A DNA stretch of 64,000 bases from Pseudoscleropodium purum (GCA_963969395.1 OZ017804.1:6324001-6388000), one strand, 5' to 3'; shown: positions 35,830-49,185, counted from the first letter of the stretch. Program-made: numbers and translations. Notes: generated by a model not told the origin, from the letters alone.

Positions 35830-38800
35830 TGAGGGAGATCACACAAAATTTTAGGCTTTTTAGCCCATTTTTTACTATAGGCCAACTTCAAATACTCATT
35901 GGAATAAGATTATAACGGAACTCATTTCTCCCATATGTAAAGGCCTTGATGCCATGAAGCAAAGTTGATTAAAAAAAAACTAGAAAATCTTAGACCTATC
36001 TTCTCTCATTTTTAAGCGTTACTTTACACCTAGAAGGCTAAGCCACGACCTCTTGAGGTTCATTGCACAAAAAACAAAAGATTTGATTTGTCAAAAGCCA
36101 TATTTCCAAAAGCGCCATTAACTTCAAAAAAATTTAGCATTTTTTTTGGCTAAAAGCCATTTTCAAATACTCATTAGAATAAGATTATAATGGAGTTCAA
36201 TTCTTCCATACATAAAAGGCCTTGAAGTCACGATACCAAGTTGAGTCAATAAAATTTTTAAGCCTACCTTCTTTCTTTTTTAGGGTCACTATACACCTAG
36301 AAAGCTAGGCCAGTTCCTCTTTAGGTTGATTACACAAAATCCAAAAGATTTGATTTGTGAAAGCTACATCACCAAAAGTGCCATTAACTACACAAAACTT
36401 ATACTTTTATTTTTTTGGTAAAGGCCATCTTCAAATACTTAATAGAATAAAATTATCATGGGGGTCAATTCTCCCATATGCAAATGCCATAAGCCCATGA
36501 AGCCAAGTTGAGTCAATACAAACTAGAAAAATTTAGGCCTACCTTTTTTCTTTTTTTAGGGTCACTTTACAACTAGAAAGCTAGGCCAATTCCTCTTAAG
36601 GTTGATTGCACAAAATCCAAAAGATTTGATTTGTTCAAAGTTGCATCACTAAAAGTGCCATTAATTTTACAAAACTTTAGCCTATTTTGGACTAAAGGCC
36701 ATGTTCAAATACTCGTTAGAAAAAGATTATAATAGAAGTCAATTCTCCTATATGTAAAGTCCTTGAGGCCATGAAGCCAAGTTGAATCAATAAAAACTAG
36801 AAAATTTTAGGCCTACTTTCTCTCTCTTTTTAGGGTCACTTTACACCTAGAAGGTTAGACTAGTTCTTCTTGAGGTTGATTGCACAAAATCCAAAAGATT
36901 TGATTTGTTCAAAGTCGTATCTCCAAAGGTGTCATTAATTTCTCAAAAATTAAGCCCTTTCTAAGTTAAAGGCCATCTTCAAATTTCAGAATAAAATTAT
37001 AACGGAGTCAATTCTCCCATATGTAAAGGCATTCAAGCCATGAAGCCAAATTAATTCAAAAACAAAACTAAAAGATTTTAGGCCTTCTTTCTCTCTCTTT
37101 TAGAGTCACTTTACACCTAGAAAGCTAGGCCAGATCCTCTTGAGGTTGATTGCATGAAATCCAAAAGATTTGATTTGTTCACAGCCGTATCTCCAAAAGC
37201 ACCATTAACTTTACAAAAATTTAGCCTTTTTTGGACTAATGCCTATCTTCAAATACTTGTTAGAATAAAATTATAGTAGAGGTCAATTTTCCTATATGTA
37301 AAGTCTTTGAGGCCATGAAGTCAAGTTAATTCAAAAATAAAACTAGAAAATTTTAGGCCTACCTTCCCTCTCTTTTTAAGGTCACTTTACACCTAGAAGG
37401 CTAGGCCAATTTTTCTTGAGGTTAATTGCATGAAATCCAAAAGATTTAATTTGTTCAAAGTTGTATCTCCAAAAGTGCCATTAATTTTACAAAATTTTAG
37501 CCCTTTCTAAGGTAAAGGCCATCTTCAAATACTTCTAAGAGTAGGATTATAGCATAGGTCAATTCTTGTATATGTAAAGGTGTTGAGGCCACAAAGCCAA
37601 GTTAATTTAGAAAAAAATTAGAAAACTTTAGGTCTTCCTTCTCTCTTTTTTAGAGTCACTTTACACCTAGAAGGCTAGACCAGTTCCTCTTGAGCTTGGT
37701 TGCACAAAATCCAAAAGATTTGATTTGTGAAAGTGGCATCTCCAAAAGTGCCATTAACTTTACAAAATTTTAGCTCTTTTTTTTTGGTAAAGGCCACCTT
37801 CAAATACTCGTTAAAATAAGATTATCATAGGGGTCAATTTTTCCATATGCAAAGGCCTTGAAGCTACAAAGCCAAGATGATTCCATAAAAACTAGAAAAT
37901 TTTAGGCCTATCTTCTCTCTTTTATTAGGATCACTTTAAACCTACAAGGCTAGAACAAATCTTATTGAAGTTAGTTGCACAAAATCTAGAAGATTTGATT
38001 TGTAAAAGCCGTATCTCCAAAAGTGTCATTAACTTCACAAAACTTTAGCCCTTTTTTTGGTAAAGACCATCTTCAAATACTTGTTAGAATAGGATGATAA
38101 CGGAGGTCAATTTTCCCATATGCAAAGGCCATGAGGCCACGAAGCCAAATTGAATCAATACAAACTAGAAAATTTAAGGCTTGCCTTTTCTCTTTTATAA
38201 GTGTCACTTTACACCTAGATGGCTATGCTAGTTCTTCTTGAGGTTGATTGCACAAAATCCAAAAGATTTGATTTGTTCAATGACATATCTCCAAAAGTGC
38301 CATTAATCTCACAAAAAATGAGCCCTTTTTTTGGTAAAAGCCATCTTTAAATACTTATTAGAATAAGATGATAATAGAGGTCAATTCTTCCACATGTAAA
38401 GGCTTTGAGGCCACAAAGCTAAGATGATTCCATAAGAACTAGAAAATTTTAGGCCTTTCTTCTCTCCTTTTTAGAGTCACTTTACACCTAAAAGGCTGGG
38501 CTAGTTCTTCTTTAGTTTGATTGCACAAAATCCAAAAGATTTGATTTGTGAAAGTTGCATCAATGAAAGCGCCATTAACTTTACAAAGTTGTAGCCCTTT
38601 TTTTTTAATTTTTTTTATTAAAGGCCATCTTCAAATACTCGTTAGAATGAGATTACCATGGGGGTCAATTCTCCTATATGAAAGTCCTTGAGGCCACAAA
38701 GCCACATTGATTCCATAAAAACTAGAAAACTTTTAGGCCTACCTTCTCTCCTTTTTTAGGATCATTTTACACCTAGAAATCTAGGCCAGTTCCTCTTGAG

Positions 38801-41800
38801 GTTGACTATACAAAATCCAAAAGATTTGATTTGTTCAAAGCCATATCTCCCAAAGTGCCATTAACCTTACAAAAAATTAGCCCTTTTTTTTAGTAAAGGC
38901 CATCTTTGAATACTTGTTAGAATAAGATCATATTGGAGGTCAATTCTCCCATATGCAAAAGCTATAAGGCCACGAAGCCAAGTTAAATCAATAAAAACTA
39001 GAAAATTTAAGGCCTGCCTTTTCTCTTTTTTTAGGGTCACTTTACACTTTGAAGGCTAGGTCAGTTCCTCTTGTAGTTGATTGCACAAAATCCAAAAGAT
39101 TTGATTTGTTTGAAGTTGTATCTCCAAAAGCACCATTAACTCCCCCCAATTAAAGCCCTTTCTAAGCTAAAGGCCATCTTCAAATATGCATTAGACTAAG
39201 TATCATGATGGTCAATTCTTCTTTAAGTAAAGGCCTTAAGGCCACAAAGCCAAGTTGAATCAATAAAAACTAGAAAAATTTAGGTCTACCTTCTCTCTTT
39301 TTCTAGAGTCACTTTACAATTAGAAGGCTAGGCCAGTTCCTCTTGCGGTTGGTTTCACAAAATCCAAAAGAATTAATTTGTGAAAGTTACATCTCCAAAA
39401 GTGACATTAACTTCAGAAAATTTTAGCCATTTTTTAGCTCAAGACCATCTTCAAATACTTCTAAGAATAAGATTATCATGGCGGTCATTTCTCCCATTTG
39501 TAAAAGCCTTGAGGCCACAAAGCTAGGTTGAGTCAATAAAAACTAGAAAATTTTAGGCCTACTTCCTTTTTTTTTAGGGTCACTTTATACCTAAAAGGCT
39601 TGGCCAGTTCCTCTTGTCTGAGGTTGATTGCATAAAATCCAAAAGATTTGATTTGTTCAAAGCCATATCACTAAAAGTGCCATTAATTTCACAAAATTTT
39701 AGCCTTTTCTGGACTAAAGGCCATCTTCAAATACTTGTTAGAATAAGATTATAATGGAGGTCAACTCTCCTATATGTAAAGTCCTTGAGACCATTACTAC
39801 AAGAGAAAAGGGTGTTTTAAGTGAGTTTTTAAGTATAGTCTTAGACATAAGATTTTAAGTAATGACCTTTAATGAGATTTTTAACAAAATTTTACTAAAA
39901 ACACTTGTATTTCTAAAAAAAATTTGTTGAAAATTCCTTAAAGGTCATTACTTAAAATCTTATGTCTAGGACTATACTTAAAAACTCACTTAAAACATCC
40001 CTTTCTCTTGTAGTGTATGAAGCCAAGTTGATTCCATAAAAACTAGAAAATTTTAGGACTATCTTCTCTCTTTTTTGAAGGTCACTTTACACCTAGAACA
40101 CTAGGCCAATTTCTCTTGAGGTTGATTGCTCAAAATCCAAAAGATTTGATTTGTTCAAAGTTGTATCTCCAAAAGTGCCATTAACTTTACAAAATTTAAA
40201 CCCTTTTTTGGTAAAGGTCATCTTCAAGTATTCGTTAGAATAAGATGATAATGGAGGTCAATTCTCTTATATGTAAAGGCACTGAGGCCACAAAGCCAAG
40301 TTGATTCAATAAAAACTAGAAAATTTTAGGCCTACTTTTTTTCTTTTTTTAAGGTCACTTTACAACTAGAAGGCTAGGCTAGTTCCTTTTAAGATTGATT
40401 GCACAGAATCCAAAAGATTTGATTTGTTCAAAGACGTATCTCCAAAATCGCCATTAACTCTCCAAAATTTCAGCCTTTTTTGGACTAAAGGCCATCTTTA
40501 AATACTTCTAAGAAAAAGATTAAAATGGAGGTCAATTCTCCTATATGTAAAGTCCTTGAGGCCATGAAGCCAAGTTGATTCAATGAAAACTAGAAAATTT
40601 TAGATCTACCCCTTCTCTCTCTTTTTAAGGTCACTTTACACCTAGAAAGCTAGGCCAGTTTTTCTTGAGGTTGATTGCATGAAACCCAAAAGATTTGATT
40701 TGTTCAAAGCCGTATCTCCAAAAGTGCCATTAACTTCACAAAATTTTAGTCCTTTCTAAGGCAAAGGCCATCTTCAAATACTTCTACAAATAAGATTATA
40801 AAGGAGGTCAATTCTCTTATATGTAAAGGGATTGAGGCCACGAAGCCAAGTTAATTCAAAAATAAAACGAGAAAATTTTAGGCCTTCCTTCTCTCTTTTT
40901 AGAGTCACTTTACACCTAGAAGGCTAAGTGAATTCCTCTTAAGGTTGATTGCACAAAATTTAAAAAAAATTTATTTGTGAAAGTTGCATCTCCAAAAGTG
41001 TCATTAACTTCACAAAACTTGAACCCTTTTTTTTGGTAAAGGCCACCTTCAAATACTCGTTAGAATAAGATTATTATAGGGATCAATTCTTCCATATGCA
41101 GAGGCCTTGAGGCCACAAAGCCAAGATGATTCCATAAAAACTAGAAAATTTTAGGCCTACCTTCTCTCTCTTTTTAGGATTACTTTAAACCTAAAAGGTT
41201 AGGACAATTCTTGTTGAGGTTGGTTGCAGAAAATCCAAAAGATTTGATTTGTGAAAGCCGCATCTCCAAAAGTGCCATTAACTTCACAAAATTTAAGCCC
41301 TTCTTTTTCGTAAAGGCCGTCTATAAATACTTTTTAGAATAAAATTATCATGGGGGTCAACTTTCCCATATGCAAAGGCCACGAGGCCACGAAGCCAGGT
41401 TGAATCAATAAAAACTAGAAAATTTAAGGCCTGCCTTTTCTCTTTTTCTAGGGTCACTTTACACTTTGAAGGCTAGGTCAATTCTTCTTGTGGTTGATTG
41501 TACAAAATCCAAAAGATTTGATTTGGTCAAAGCTGTATCTCTAAAAGCGCCATTAACCCCCTAAAATTTTAGCCCTTTCTAAGCTAAAGGCTGTCTTCTA
41601 ATACTTCCAAGAATAAAATTATAACGGAGGTCAATTCTCCCATACGTAAAGGCACTAAGGCCATAAAGCCAAGATGATTCAATAAAAACTAGAAAACTTT
41701 AGGCCTTCCTTCTCTCTCTTTATAGGGTCACTTTAAACCTAGAAGGCTAGGCTAGTGCCTCTTGAGGTTGATTGCACAAAATCCAAAAGATTTAATTTGT

Positions 41801-42655
41801 TGAAAGCCATATTTCCAAAAGTGCCATTAAGTTCACAAAATTTAAGCCCTCTCTAAGGTAAAGGCCATCTTCAAATACTTCTAAGAAAAAGATCATAATA
41901 GAGGTCAATTCTCCCATATGCAAAGGCCTTGTGGCCATGAAGCCAAATTGAATTAATAAAAACTAGAAAATTTTAGGCCTACCTTCTCTCTCTCTTTAGG
42001 GTCACTTTACACCTAGAAGGCTAGGCTAATTTCTCTTGAGGTTGATTGCACAAAATCCAAAAGATTTGATTTGTTTAAAGCCCTATCTCCAAATGCGCCA
42101 TTAACTTCACAAAATTTTAGTTCTTTTTAAGCTAAAGGCCATCTTCAAATACTTGTTCAAATAAGATTATAATGGAGGCCAATTCTCCTATATGTAAAGT
42201 CTTTGAGGCCATGAAGCTATGTTGACTCAATAAAAACTATAAAATTTTAGGCCTACATCTTCTCTTTTTTTAGGGTCACTTTACACTTAGAAGGCTAAGC
42301 TAGTTCCTCCTACAATTGATTGCAAAGAATCCAAAAGATTTGATTTGTTCAAAGCCGTATCTCCAAAAGTGTGATTAACTTCACAAAATTTTAGCCCTTT
42401 TGGGGCTAAAGGCCATCTTCAAATACTTCTATGAATAAGATTATATTGGAGGTCAATTCTCCCATATGTAAAGGCTTGGAGCGTACGAAGCCAAGTGGAT
42501 TCAATAAAAACCAGAAAATTTTAGGTCTACCTTCTTTCTTTTTTAGGGTCACTTTGCACCTAGAAGGCTAGGCGAGTTCCTCTACATGTTGATTGCACAA
42601 AATCTAAAAGATTTGATTTGTTCAAAGCCATATCTGCAAAAGTGCCATTAACTTG
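35830..42655 (+). repeat. Satellite-like array, about 24 units of ~274 bp
   Basis: One head-to-tail unit recurs along the whole interval. A landmark, CCAAAAGATTTGATTTGT, recurs at about 36077, 36337, 36609, 36891, 37157, 37436, 37709 and so on to 42604, 24 times in all. Spacing is about 260-282 bp (mean near 274) once the MITE at 39795-40015 is subtracted. A second landmark, GGTCACTTTACACCTAGAAGGCTAGGC, recurs at the same period. Copies differ by substitutions and small indels, and every frame is broken, so the array does not encode protein. The first unit, from about 35830 to 36080, is the most degraded. Confidence 0.92.
39795..40015. mobile_element. MITE with ~78-bp inverted repeats inside the satellite
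   Basis: The termini are (T/C)ACTACAAGAGAAAAGGG and its inverse ending CTTGTAGTG. The arms stay complementary for about 78 bp (AAGTGAGTTTTTAAGTATAG paired with CTATACTTAAAAACTCACTT). The flanks are CAT before and TAT after, a probable 3-bp duplication with one mutation; removing the element restores the satellite unit 'gaCCATGAAGCC'. CACTACAAGA-type ends and 3-bp duplication suit the CACTA superfamily; a PIF/Harbinger origin is the alternative. There is no coding capacity. Confidence 0.85.
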
Positions 42656-42996
42656 TCCTTTATTTGGGTACCACTGATGTACTAATCCATTCTTCACACA
42701 TAGACTTGGATTGAAAGTTTACTCCAAAAGTACCATAATTGTCTTGCTCCGTTATTTATTTGCCACTTGGGTACCCGTTAGTGACATTCAAGTAGACTTC
42801 CATTGAAAGTTTTCTGCAAAAGTACCATTAGTTTTTTCTTAATTTAATAGTGACTGATGTACTCATTCCTCGCAAATAGATGTTGATTGAAAGTTTTTCC
42901 AAAAGTACCATTAACTTGTTCCTTTATTCAATATGTGATTGGTGACTGTATTTGTTATTTTTAAGCAACCTTCTATTGAAAGTGTCCCCAAAGTAC
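42638..42996 (+). repeat. Four ~88-bp tandem units next to the satellite
   Basis: AAAAGT(G/A)CCATTAACTTGT-type landmarks occur at about 42638, 42725, 42818, 42901 and 42989. Each is preceded by ATTGAAAGTTTNNNCC. The shared start 'AAAAGTGCCATTAACTT' is also part of the 274-bp unit, so this array joins the satellite at that motif. Confidence 0.7.
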
Positions 42997-42999
42997 TAA

Positions 43000-45190
43000 C
43001 AACCCCTAAACACCCTAGGGGGACCAAAAGTGTCCTCACATGGTCTAGAATTCTAATTTGAAGTGCTTTAATTTTTTCATCCAATGTCCAAATTTGATAA
43101 ATTTTATTGGAAAATCTAGGATCTTTCTTTTACTTTTTGTAGTAAAATTTTCAAATCAATCAAAGATGTACTAATTTTTTGGAAGCCGTTCAAAGTTCAT
43201 GGATTCAATTTGAATTCTTGAAACTGCATTTTGATGGCTACAACTTTGGAGGCTTATATCTCCTTCATTCAATGTTTGTTTTCAATTAAATTTGTTAGAT
43301 AAATTAGGTTCCTTTAAAGTCTAGTTATTTTGGTAAAATCTTCTTGCCAATTCAAGTGGTTTTGAATGTTTGAAAGTAGTTCGAAATTCAAAATTTGAAC
43401 AATTCTAGATTATAGTGAACTTAGGCAACTTGTTTCTTCTTTATATATTGTTTGTTTCCGATTGAAAAATTTGGAAAAGTTTCACATACTAATCTAGTTT
43501 GTATGGTAAAAATTTCATATCACTTTGAGTGACTAAGAAGTGTTTTAGTAGAAGTAGGTTTAGCCCAATATGTATTTTTTGCAACTTTTATTATTATTTT
43601 TTGACATTTCAAAGCCATTATGTAGACACAATGAGTTTATTAAATGATTTTTTTCCACCAATGTATCTATATGTTGGTTTTGAAGTACTTAGTAGTTTCA
43701 AGTTTTTTCATTTGAGTAGATTTAGAAATTGAATTTCACTTCCAAACACATTATTAGGAAAGTTTCTACATCTTAGTTTTTCAATACAAAATCATTATAA
43801 TCTTGCAATCTATGTGGCCAAATGACTCCAAATTTGATTCACATCATTCACAACACATACATTTCTCTACAAGATTGCATAGTTGGGATTTCAAACCTTA
43901 GTGACATTGAAACTCTTAACACTTCAAAAACAATGATATTTGTAAACCCCAAAAGGCACTAGGTATTTCAGGGTTAACTTGTTACCTACTTTATTGTGAT
44001 TGGTATGTTGTTGATTCTCTAGATTTCAAATTCTATGGCCAAACTATGTAACAGTTTCAAAGGCCAAGGGAGGCTTCCACTTTGAAATTTTTTAGTAATT
44101 ACATATGGTAGGAGGTCCTAAAATGGAATGGTCATTAAGAACCGCACATAGAGCCATGTATAAAATGAGCATTTGGTTGCCTAAATGAACTGCGTTTTTT
44201 CATTTACAAAAGTGTGACTCCAAAAGCTCATTTTTATGATACACAACAGTGATTTTAAAGGACTATTATGTACACTTCAAGAATTAGGAATGTACACTTC
44301 TAATGTACAATTAAAATCTGAAATAAAATAGATTGCAGCTACAATAACTAAGGTAGGAGGCAAACACTTACCTTGCTCCATTTAAGAAATTCTGTGCATG
44401 CATTTTGGAGCTCTGCTGGTCTGTTTTGGTACTGCTCTGCTCTTTTCAAAGCTCCACGTCAATTCATCCTTGCTGAGGTCTGTGACTAGAAATAGCCACC
44501 TATGCACTGCTTGCTTTGAAAAATCATAACTAATTCATTTTAAGTCAGAAAATTACAATTTCAGTTGCTATTCATTTGTATTCCACCTGTCTATCTACCA
44601 AAAAGGATAAAAATCATTGGTCAGATCCCTGCTCTACAGACCTTATTTTCTCCTTAAATGCTCCGTTTCAGGACCTCCTACCATGTCTTATTCAAAATTT
44701 TTATTTTTTTTGAAAAATTAATAACTCCAATTGGTAATACCACAAAAATGTTGTTTTTTCTTAAAAAAGAAAAGGTCCCTCCAATTATGCTGAATCGCTT
44801 ATTTTGATGATTTGGGGTGTTTTCACCTTGTATCACAAATAGAGAGGAGATCACACTGAGGCCTACACACAACAAGAAAAAAAAATATAGAATCAAAATA
44901 TTAAGCCATTCACTAATTAGCAAGCTGTCTTGTTTTGTTTAGCCAGGTGATCACATCTCCCAATAAATCAAGAAAGAACTGGTTAATATACTCTTTAAAG
45001 GCTCAAATAATTGGCTACTGTAGGTAATCTTCTCAGATGAAAGCACCAAATTCCTTGTGACATTCAAAATGTACAGCAAATGTTTCCATCAGCGATGCTT
45101 TTGTTCATATCATCGACACTAAATTGTTGGCCTCGAGATGATGGCACCTTTGTCTTCAATAGTAACAAGTTGGTAGACAGGGAGCTTTTG
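43000..45190. other. AT-rich DNA and 3' flank of the mutase gene
   Basis: 43003-43975 is bounded by loosely inverted ends (AACCCCTAAACACCCTAG at the left; CACTAGGTATTTCAGGG then TTAA at the right) and might be a distant relative of the TTAA/CCC family. No gene is seen. From about 44950 the sequence is probably the 3' UTR of the minus-strand mutase. Confidence 0.4.
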
Positions 45191-48100
45191 TCATGGCTCT
45201 TCTCCAATCCCACCACCTAAGCGAAAGACATGAATAGCAACTTCGCGTGCCAGAGCATCTGCAGAAGTTTGTGTTCCAGCCTCGGCATACACACGAACCA
45301 CATCCTCGGTTCCTGATGGCCTGACGAAAGACCTTCCTCCCTCGTACTTCTCTGCGGTGCCCAGATGAAACAGTAATTTAGATTTCCAATAGTACTGAAT
45401 AAAAGCTATCAAGGAACAGAAAAAGGTTCTCATCAGACCCTACCTACACCAAGGAAATACCATAGCGCCAATTAGCTAACTGGAAACAGTTACCAAATGC
45501 CTGTTGTGCCAGTGAACAAATTGGTGCCCACTCCAGTTAACTGATTTGTAATAAATTACATTTATCTCCAACAGTAAGAGTATCTCCCTGACTTTGCAGT
45601 TATTTCTACCAGTTAACAGAATTCCATGATTTTGGACAAGGAAACTAACTGTGTCTATATCAACGGTTTCAGGTTCTAAATACGCCAAAGCAGTTACCAA
45701 ACTTGAAAGCCTAACTCTCTATTAGGTACCTTGCAAGTGCGGGCATACAATAGAATAGCTAACTGCCGACTAGTTAGTGGGATATAACACCCCAGTTAGC
45801 TAATTGGCGCTACTTGATTGGTGCGGGTGGGGTTTAAGAAAGGTTGTATCACCACTTTAGAGAGCTTTTGCAGTTACTAACCAACTGCAGTATCGATTGC
45901 AGCTTGAAGAAGAGACGGGAAGGCAACTTTGGTCTCCGCATCAGTTGTTTTGAACACGGACCTATCTGCAACTTTCACCTGAACATTGAAGTAAGAACAA
46001 GATTAAAAGAAGTTCAGATTCTCGTACAGCATCCTCGAATTCCACATGGACAAGTGCACGGAGAAGGACATGTACTGTATATCTGAACTAAAAAGATGCA
46101 TGTAGTGCACACACAAACATACAAGGATTTTACTGCAGCCTTCTACAAAAAGATGAAGACAATGAGTAGAGTCGACATAACAAACTATTATTCTACAACT
46201 GGGAAACACGAGTTGAGTTCAAGCACCCCCAAAATTATGTCAAGGGGAACATGAAGCGTGTTGGGAATGAGATCCGAGCAACATAGCCTCTTACCTTAAG
46301 CTGCCGACTGGGCAGATCTGTGTACATAGCGTTCCATTGTTGCAGTGACCAGTTTCGATATTGGAGAACAGTCTCCACCATTAAAATGCCACTCAGTGCA
46401 TCTCCTACAGCTTGATTCACCATCTCACTAACTGCTACCAGCCTAACGGCAGCCTGGTTTCGCTTTCCCTCTTCATCGGAAGCACAAATCAACCCTTCAG
46501 ACAAATTACCATCCGTACAATGAAACATCATAATGCCACATAATGCAACCATTATGAAGTCTTGAAAGTGAAAACCAATCCTCGTGACGTACCTTCTTCT
46601 CGTGATGCCGCATCGCGCAACCATTGTAAGAAGTTGTCACTGAAAAGAACAGTTCCATGACCGTTTGCCTCAAAATAAATCCCCACATCATACTGATCAG
46701 CTCTTTTGTGCAGATGTTTCACCCCAGTTGGAGTTACTGCAGCTTCCAAGCCCAGTACTTGGTTGATGTATTTTGTGGATGCGCCATTTGCGTATGCTGT
46801 TTGTATGACAGCAACTTTTACGGCACCAAAACCAGGTATCTCACTGCTGGGAGTTGCTCCAGACGACAGACTTGTCCCTCTCAAAATTTGTAGCTGATCC
46901 ATAATAAAGGACGCAAATAGTGAAGCAATTTTATCACCATCCAACAATTGTAAAGAGACAGAAGTGGCGTGGTTTTTCTCCATGTAGAAATATACCAGAC
47001 GATCAGCATCACCATCAAGACTTGCACATCTGAGGGTACAGTCCACAGTGAGTCCTTAGAACAAAGAGTAAACCAAGAACAACGAAACTTAGCACAAAAT
47101 TCTACGGAGTATAAAAAATCTGCAAATACAGCACCATGATTTGAGAATTAGAAGGACAAATGGCACCTCTTCGACGCCTCCGAAGAAGACTCAAAGCCAC
47201 GAGGAGGAATCCTCTCCTTTTGCACAAAGTCTGCACCAACACCGTCATTCAGCAATCCTTCTCCTTCCAATCCAGAGTTCCGCACCTGTAGCCTCAAACT
47301 TGGTGTGATTTTCTGCAGCAGTAATAACTTAATAGCACCCACGCCATTGGCTGCATCCACAATCAGGTCCTCATGAACGGTGCCCTCTTCCCAGCCACTT
47401 TGTCTTAAATCTGCCAAAGTGCTGTCGTCACACGTTCAAACTCGAGTGCTCGCAGGGTGATATGATGCAAACAGAAAAATCATAAAAATTTACACGTAGA
47501 TTGAAAATCAGCGCATGAATGTAGTTTCAGGACTATAAAGGGGCAGCAGTTAAACCTGAAGGCCTTGGAAAGAGTTCCAAAATAGTCAGACTCGGTCGCT
47601 GGAACCCTTTTATTAGCACAGCGAACCATCCAGTGCAACTGAGGAGTGGTCAAGATACCCATGTCCTGAGCTTCAACTCCTCTGACAGCTTCTACACCCT
47701 TCAGTCATACACAGATTTACGGTCACTTTAGATTGAAAAGGTCTAAGCAACCTGGATTGGTGCAAAAATCCATCCTTATTAAAATAACCTCGTTCCGTTC
47801 ATTTTCGACTAAATATTAGTCCAAGAATCAAGAACAAGCAGAAGCGGTGGCACTTACATTCTTCCTAAATGGCAGGCTAAAACTAGTAGAGACTACAAGG
47901 ATTCAAGTTACCTCATGGAGCTGGGTTGGACACTTGTAATCTAAAATGAGTCATAAGATAACATAAATGCAATGGACTCTATTAAGCTTGTTATTTCAAG
48001 CGTGTTGCTCTGATCATTGCAACCTAAAGTAGCCTTATTAGAGGAGAATTTGAAGTTACAATGATTGATTCACCCTGCGAAAAGCAATACAAATTGAATC

Positions 48101-49185
48101 ACATAGATAGCAGCCAATTACTTTGAGCGCGGCTTCGAGGAGAGACTGCCCACTAGGTCTCGTGTCCCTTCCGAGGAACACCCTCTCCCAAGACTTGCCT
48201 CTTTCTTGAATCTTCTCGCTCTTGATAATGTCCTCCACAACCTTCACCAGACACACAGCGTTGTAACCAATCCAGAAACACGTGGATTTAGACGAAGAAA
48301 TTTGTATCGTACGTAAGGCAATTGCTGCACACCTGAATGAATCCATCGGCATCTGGAGCGTTAGCCAGCAAGTCACAATATGATTCCCACGACACGGCCA
48401 GCATTCCGCCACTAGGGTCCACAAGCTTGACACCGTTCTCATGCACAGGGTTGTGTGAAGCAGTGATCATCAATCCTGTGACAGCCTGCGTGCAAATTGA
48501 GCGTAATGCAGCCAGCACTCCCATGCGGAAGATTGTGGATGGTAATATTTCTGCATCTGTCCGGAAGCCAGCTGTGCCATACGAGAATTTCACACCTGCG
48601 AACGCCACCAGGGAAATCCGAAAACCTAATGAACAACGAAGTACAAGACCTCCCGATACGCTAATTTGCAAGAGGAAAGGCATATATGTTGACGTAGAAA
48701 ACACTAAAATTTAATCCTGTCTCTTATTCACTGACTCTTGTTACCAACAGCAACTCATCTCTTACAATACACATTATCGGACTTCGATTAGGGTGTGAGC
48801 ATGACTTGGTAAAATCTCTAAACTTTACGTTAAAATGGGTCTGTCTATTGCCCCTGCAATGGTGATCTACAACATCCTACTTAAAATGACTAAGAAATCA
48901 TCAAACGTTGACTGCAAATAATTTGATCTCAAGACAGTTTGGCTCTAGTTGCTAAAGTAATCTCTCCTGTGTGCTCAATTGAGTGATCTCCCAAGAAAGC
49001 ACACTCCTACGTGTTGAAAAAATGCTTAAAGTGACGAAAAGAGTACCCTCCACCTTCTTGCCACAAGAGATTCAAACAGAACCAGAACGAAACATGGAGC
49101 TCCAAGAATGGAATTAAGGAGGACCTGGAGGCAGCGGGAAGAGAAGCGCGGTCTGGCGAAGACCTGCCGTGTCAAGGAGCGCCAT
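45191..49185 (-). CDS. AGM1: Phosphoacetylglucosamine mutase
   Basis: The enzyme interconverts GlcNAc-6-phosphate and GlcNAc-1-phosphate in cytosolic UDP-GlcNAc synthesis, which feeds N-glycans, GPI anchors and O-GlcNAc. Nine exons keep phase at every junction: 49185-49125, 48595-48333, 48241-48122, 47698-47556, 47421-47167, 47029-46593, 46494-46295, 45978-45882 and 45351-45191. The 578 residues are close to plant and animal family members (about 540-560). Signature motifs of the alpha-D-phosphohexomutases are intact: the phosphoserine loop TASHNP (Ser67), the metal loop DGDADR (286-291), GVKHLH and EANGHGT in the sugar-binding domain, [10 protein letters not shown], and the phosphate-binding loop RPSGTED (536-542) near the C-terminus. 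[12 protein letters not shown] is also family-typical. The ATG at 49185 gives a short N-terminus leading into [14 protein letters not shown], as in plant homologues. The exon 1 donor is CCAG|GTCCTC. Intron 8 carries a MITE. Identification is firm; exon 1 is the only part supported mainly by phase and position. Confidence 0.95.
45463..45812. mobile_element. 350-bp MITE in intron 8 of the mutase gene
   Basis: The ends are a perfect inverted repeat of at least 21 bp (AGCGCCAATTAGCTAACTGG after T at 45463; CCAGTTAGCTAATTGGCGCT then A at 45812). If the outermost TA is counted as the target, the flanks are TA on both sides. The interior repeats CAGTTA/TAACTG many times in both orientations, like subterminal transposase-binding sites. 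There is no protein. It lies between exons 8 and 9, so it is transcribed and spliced out with the mutase pre-mRNA. Confidence 0.85.

Noticed and set aside
35830..42655. CRISPR-like array
   Set aside because: Units are ~274 bp with diverged sequence throughout, not short identical repeats with unique spacers, and the context is a plant nuclear genome.
43003..43975. Fifth full TTAA/CCC element
   Set aside because: The ends are only loosely inverted, the left flank is ACAA rather than TTAA, and I could not align the interior with the family, so it is mentioned only as a possible distant relative.
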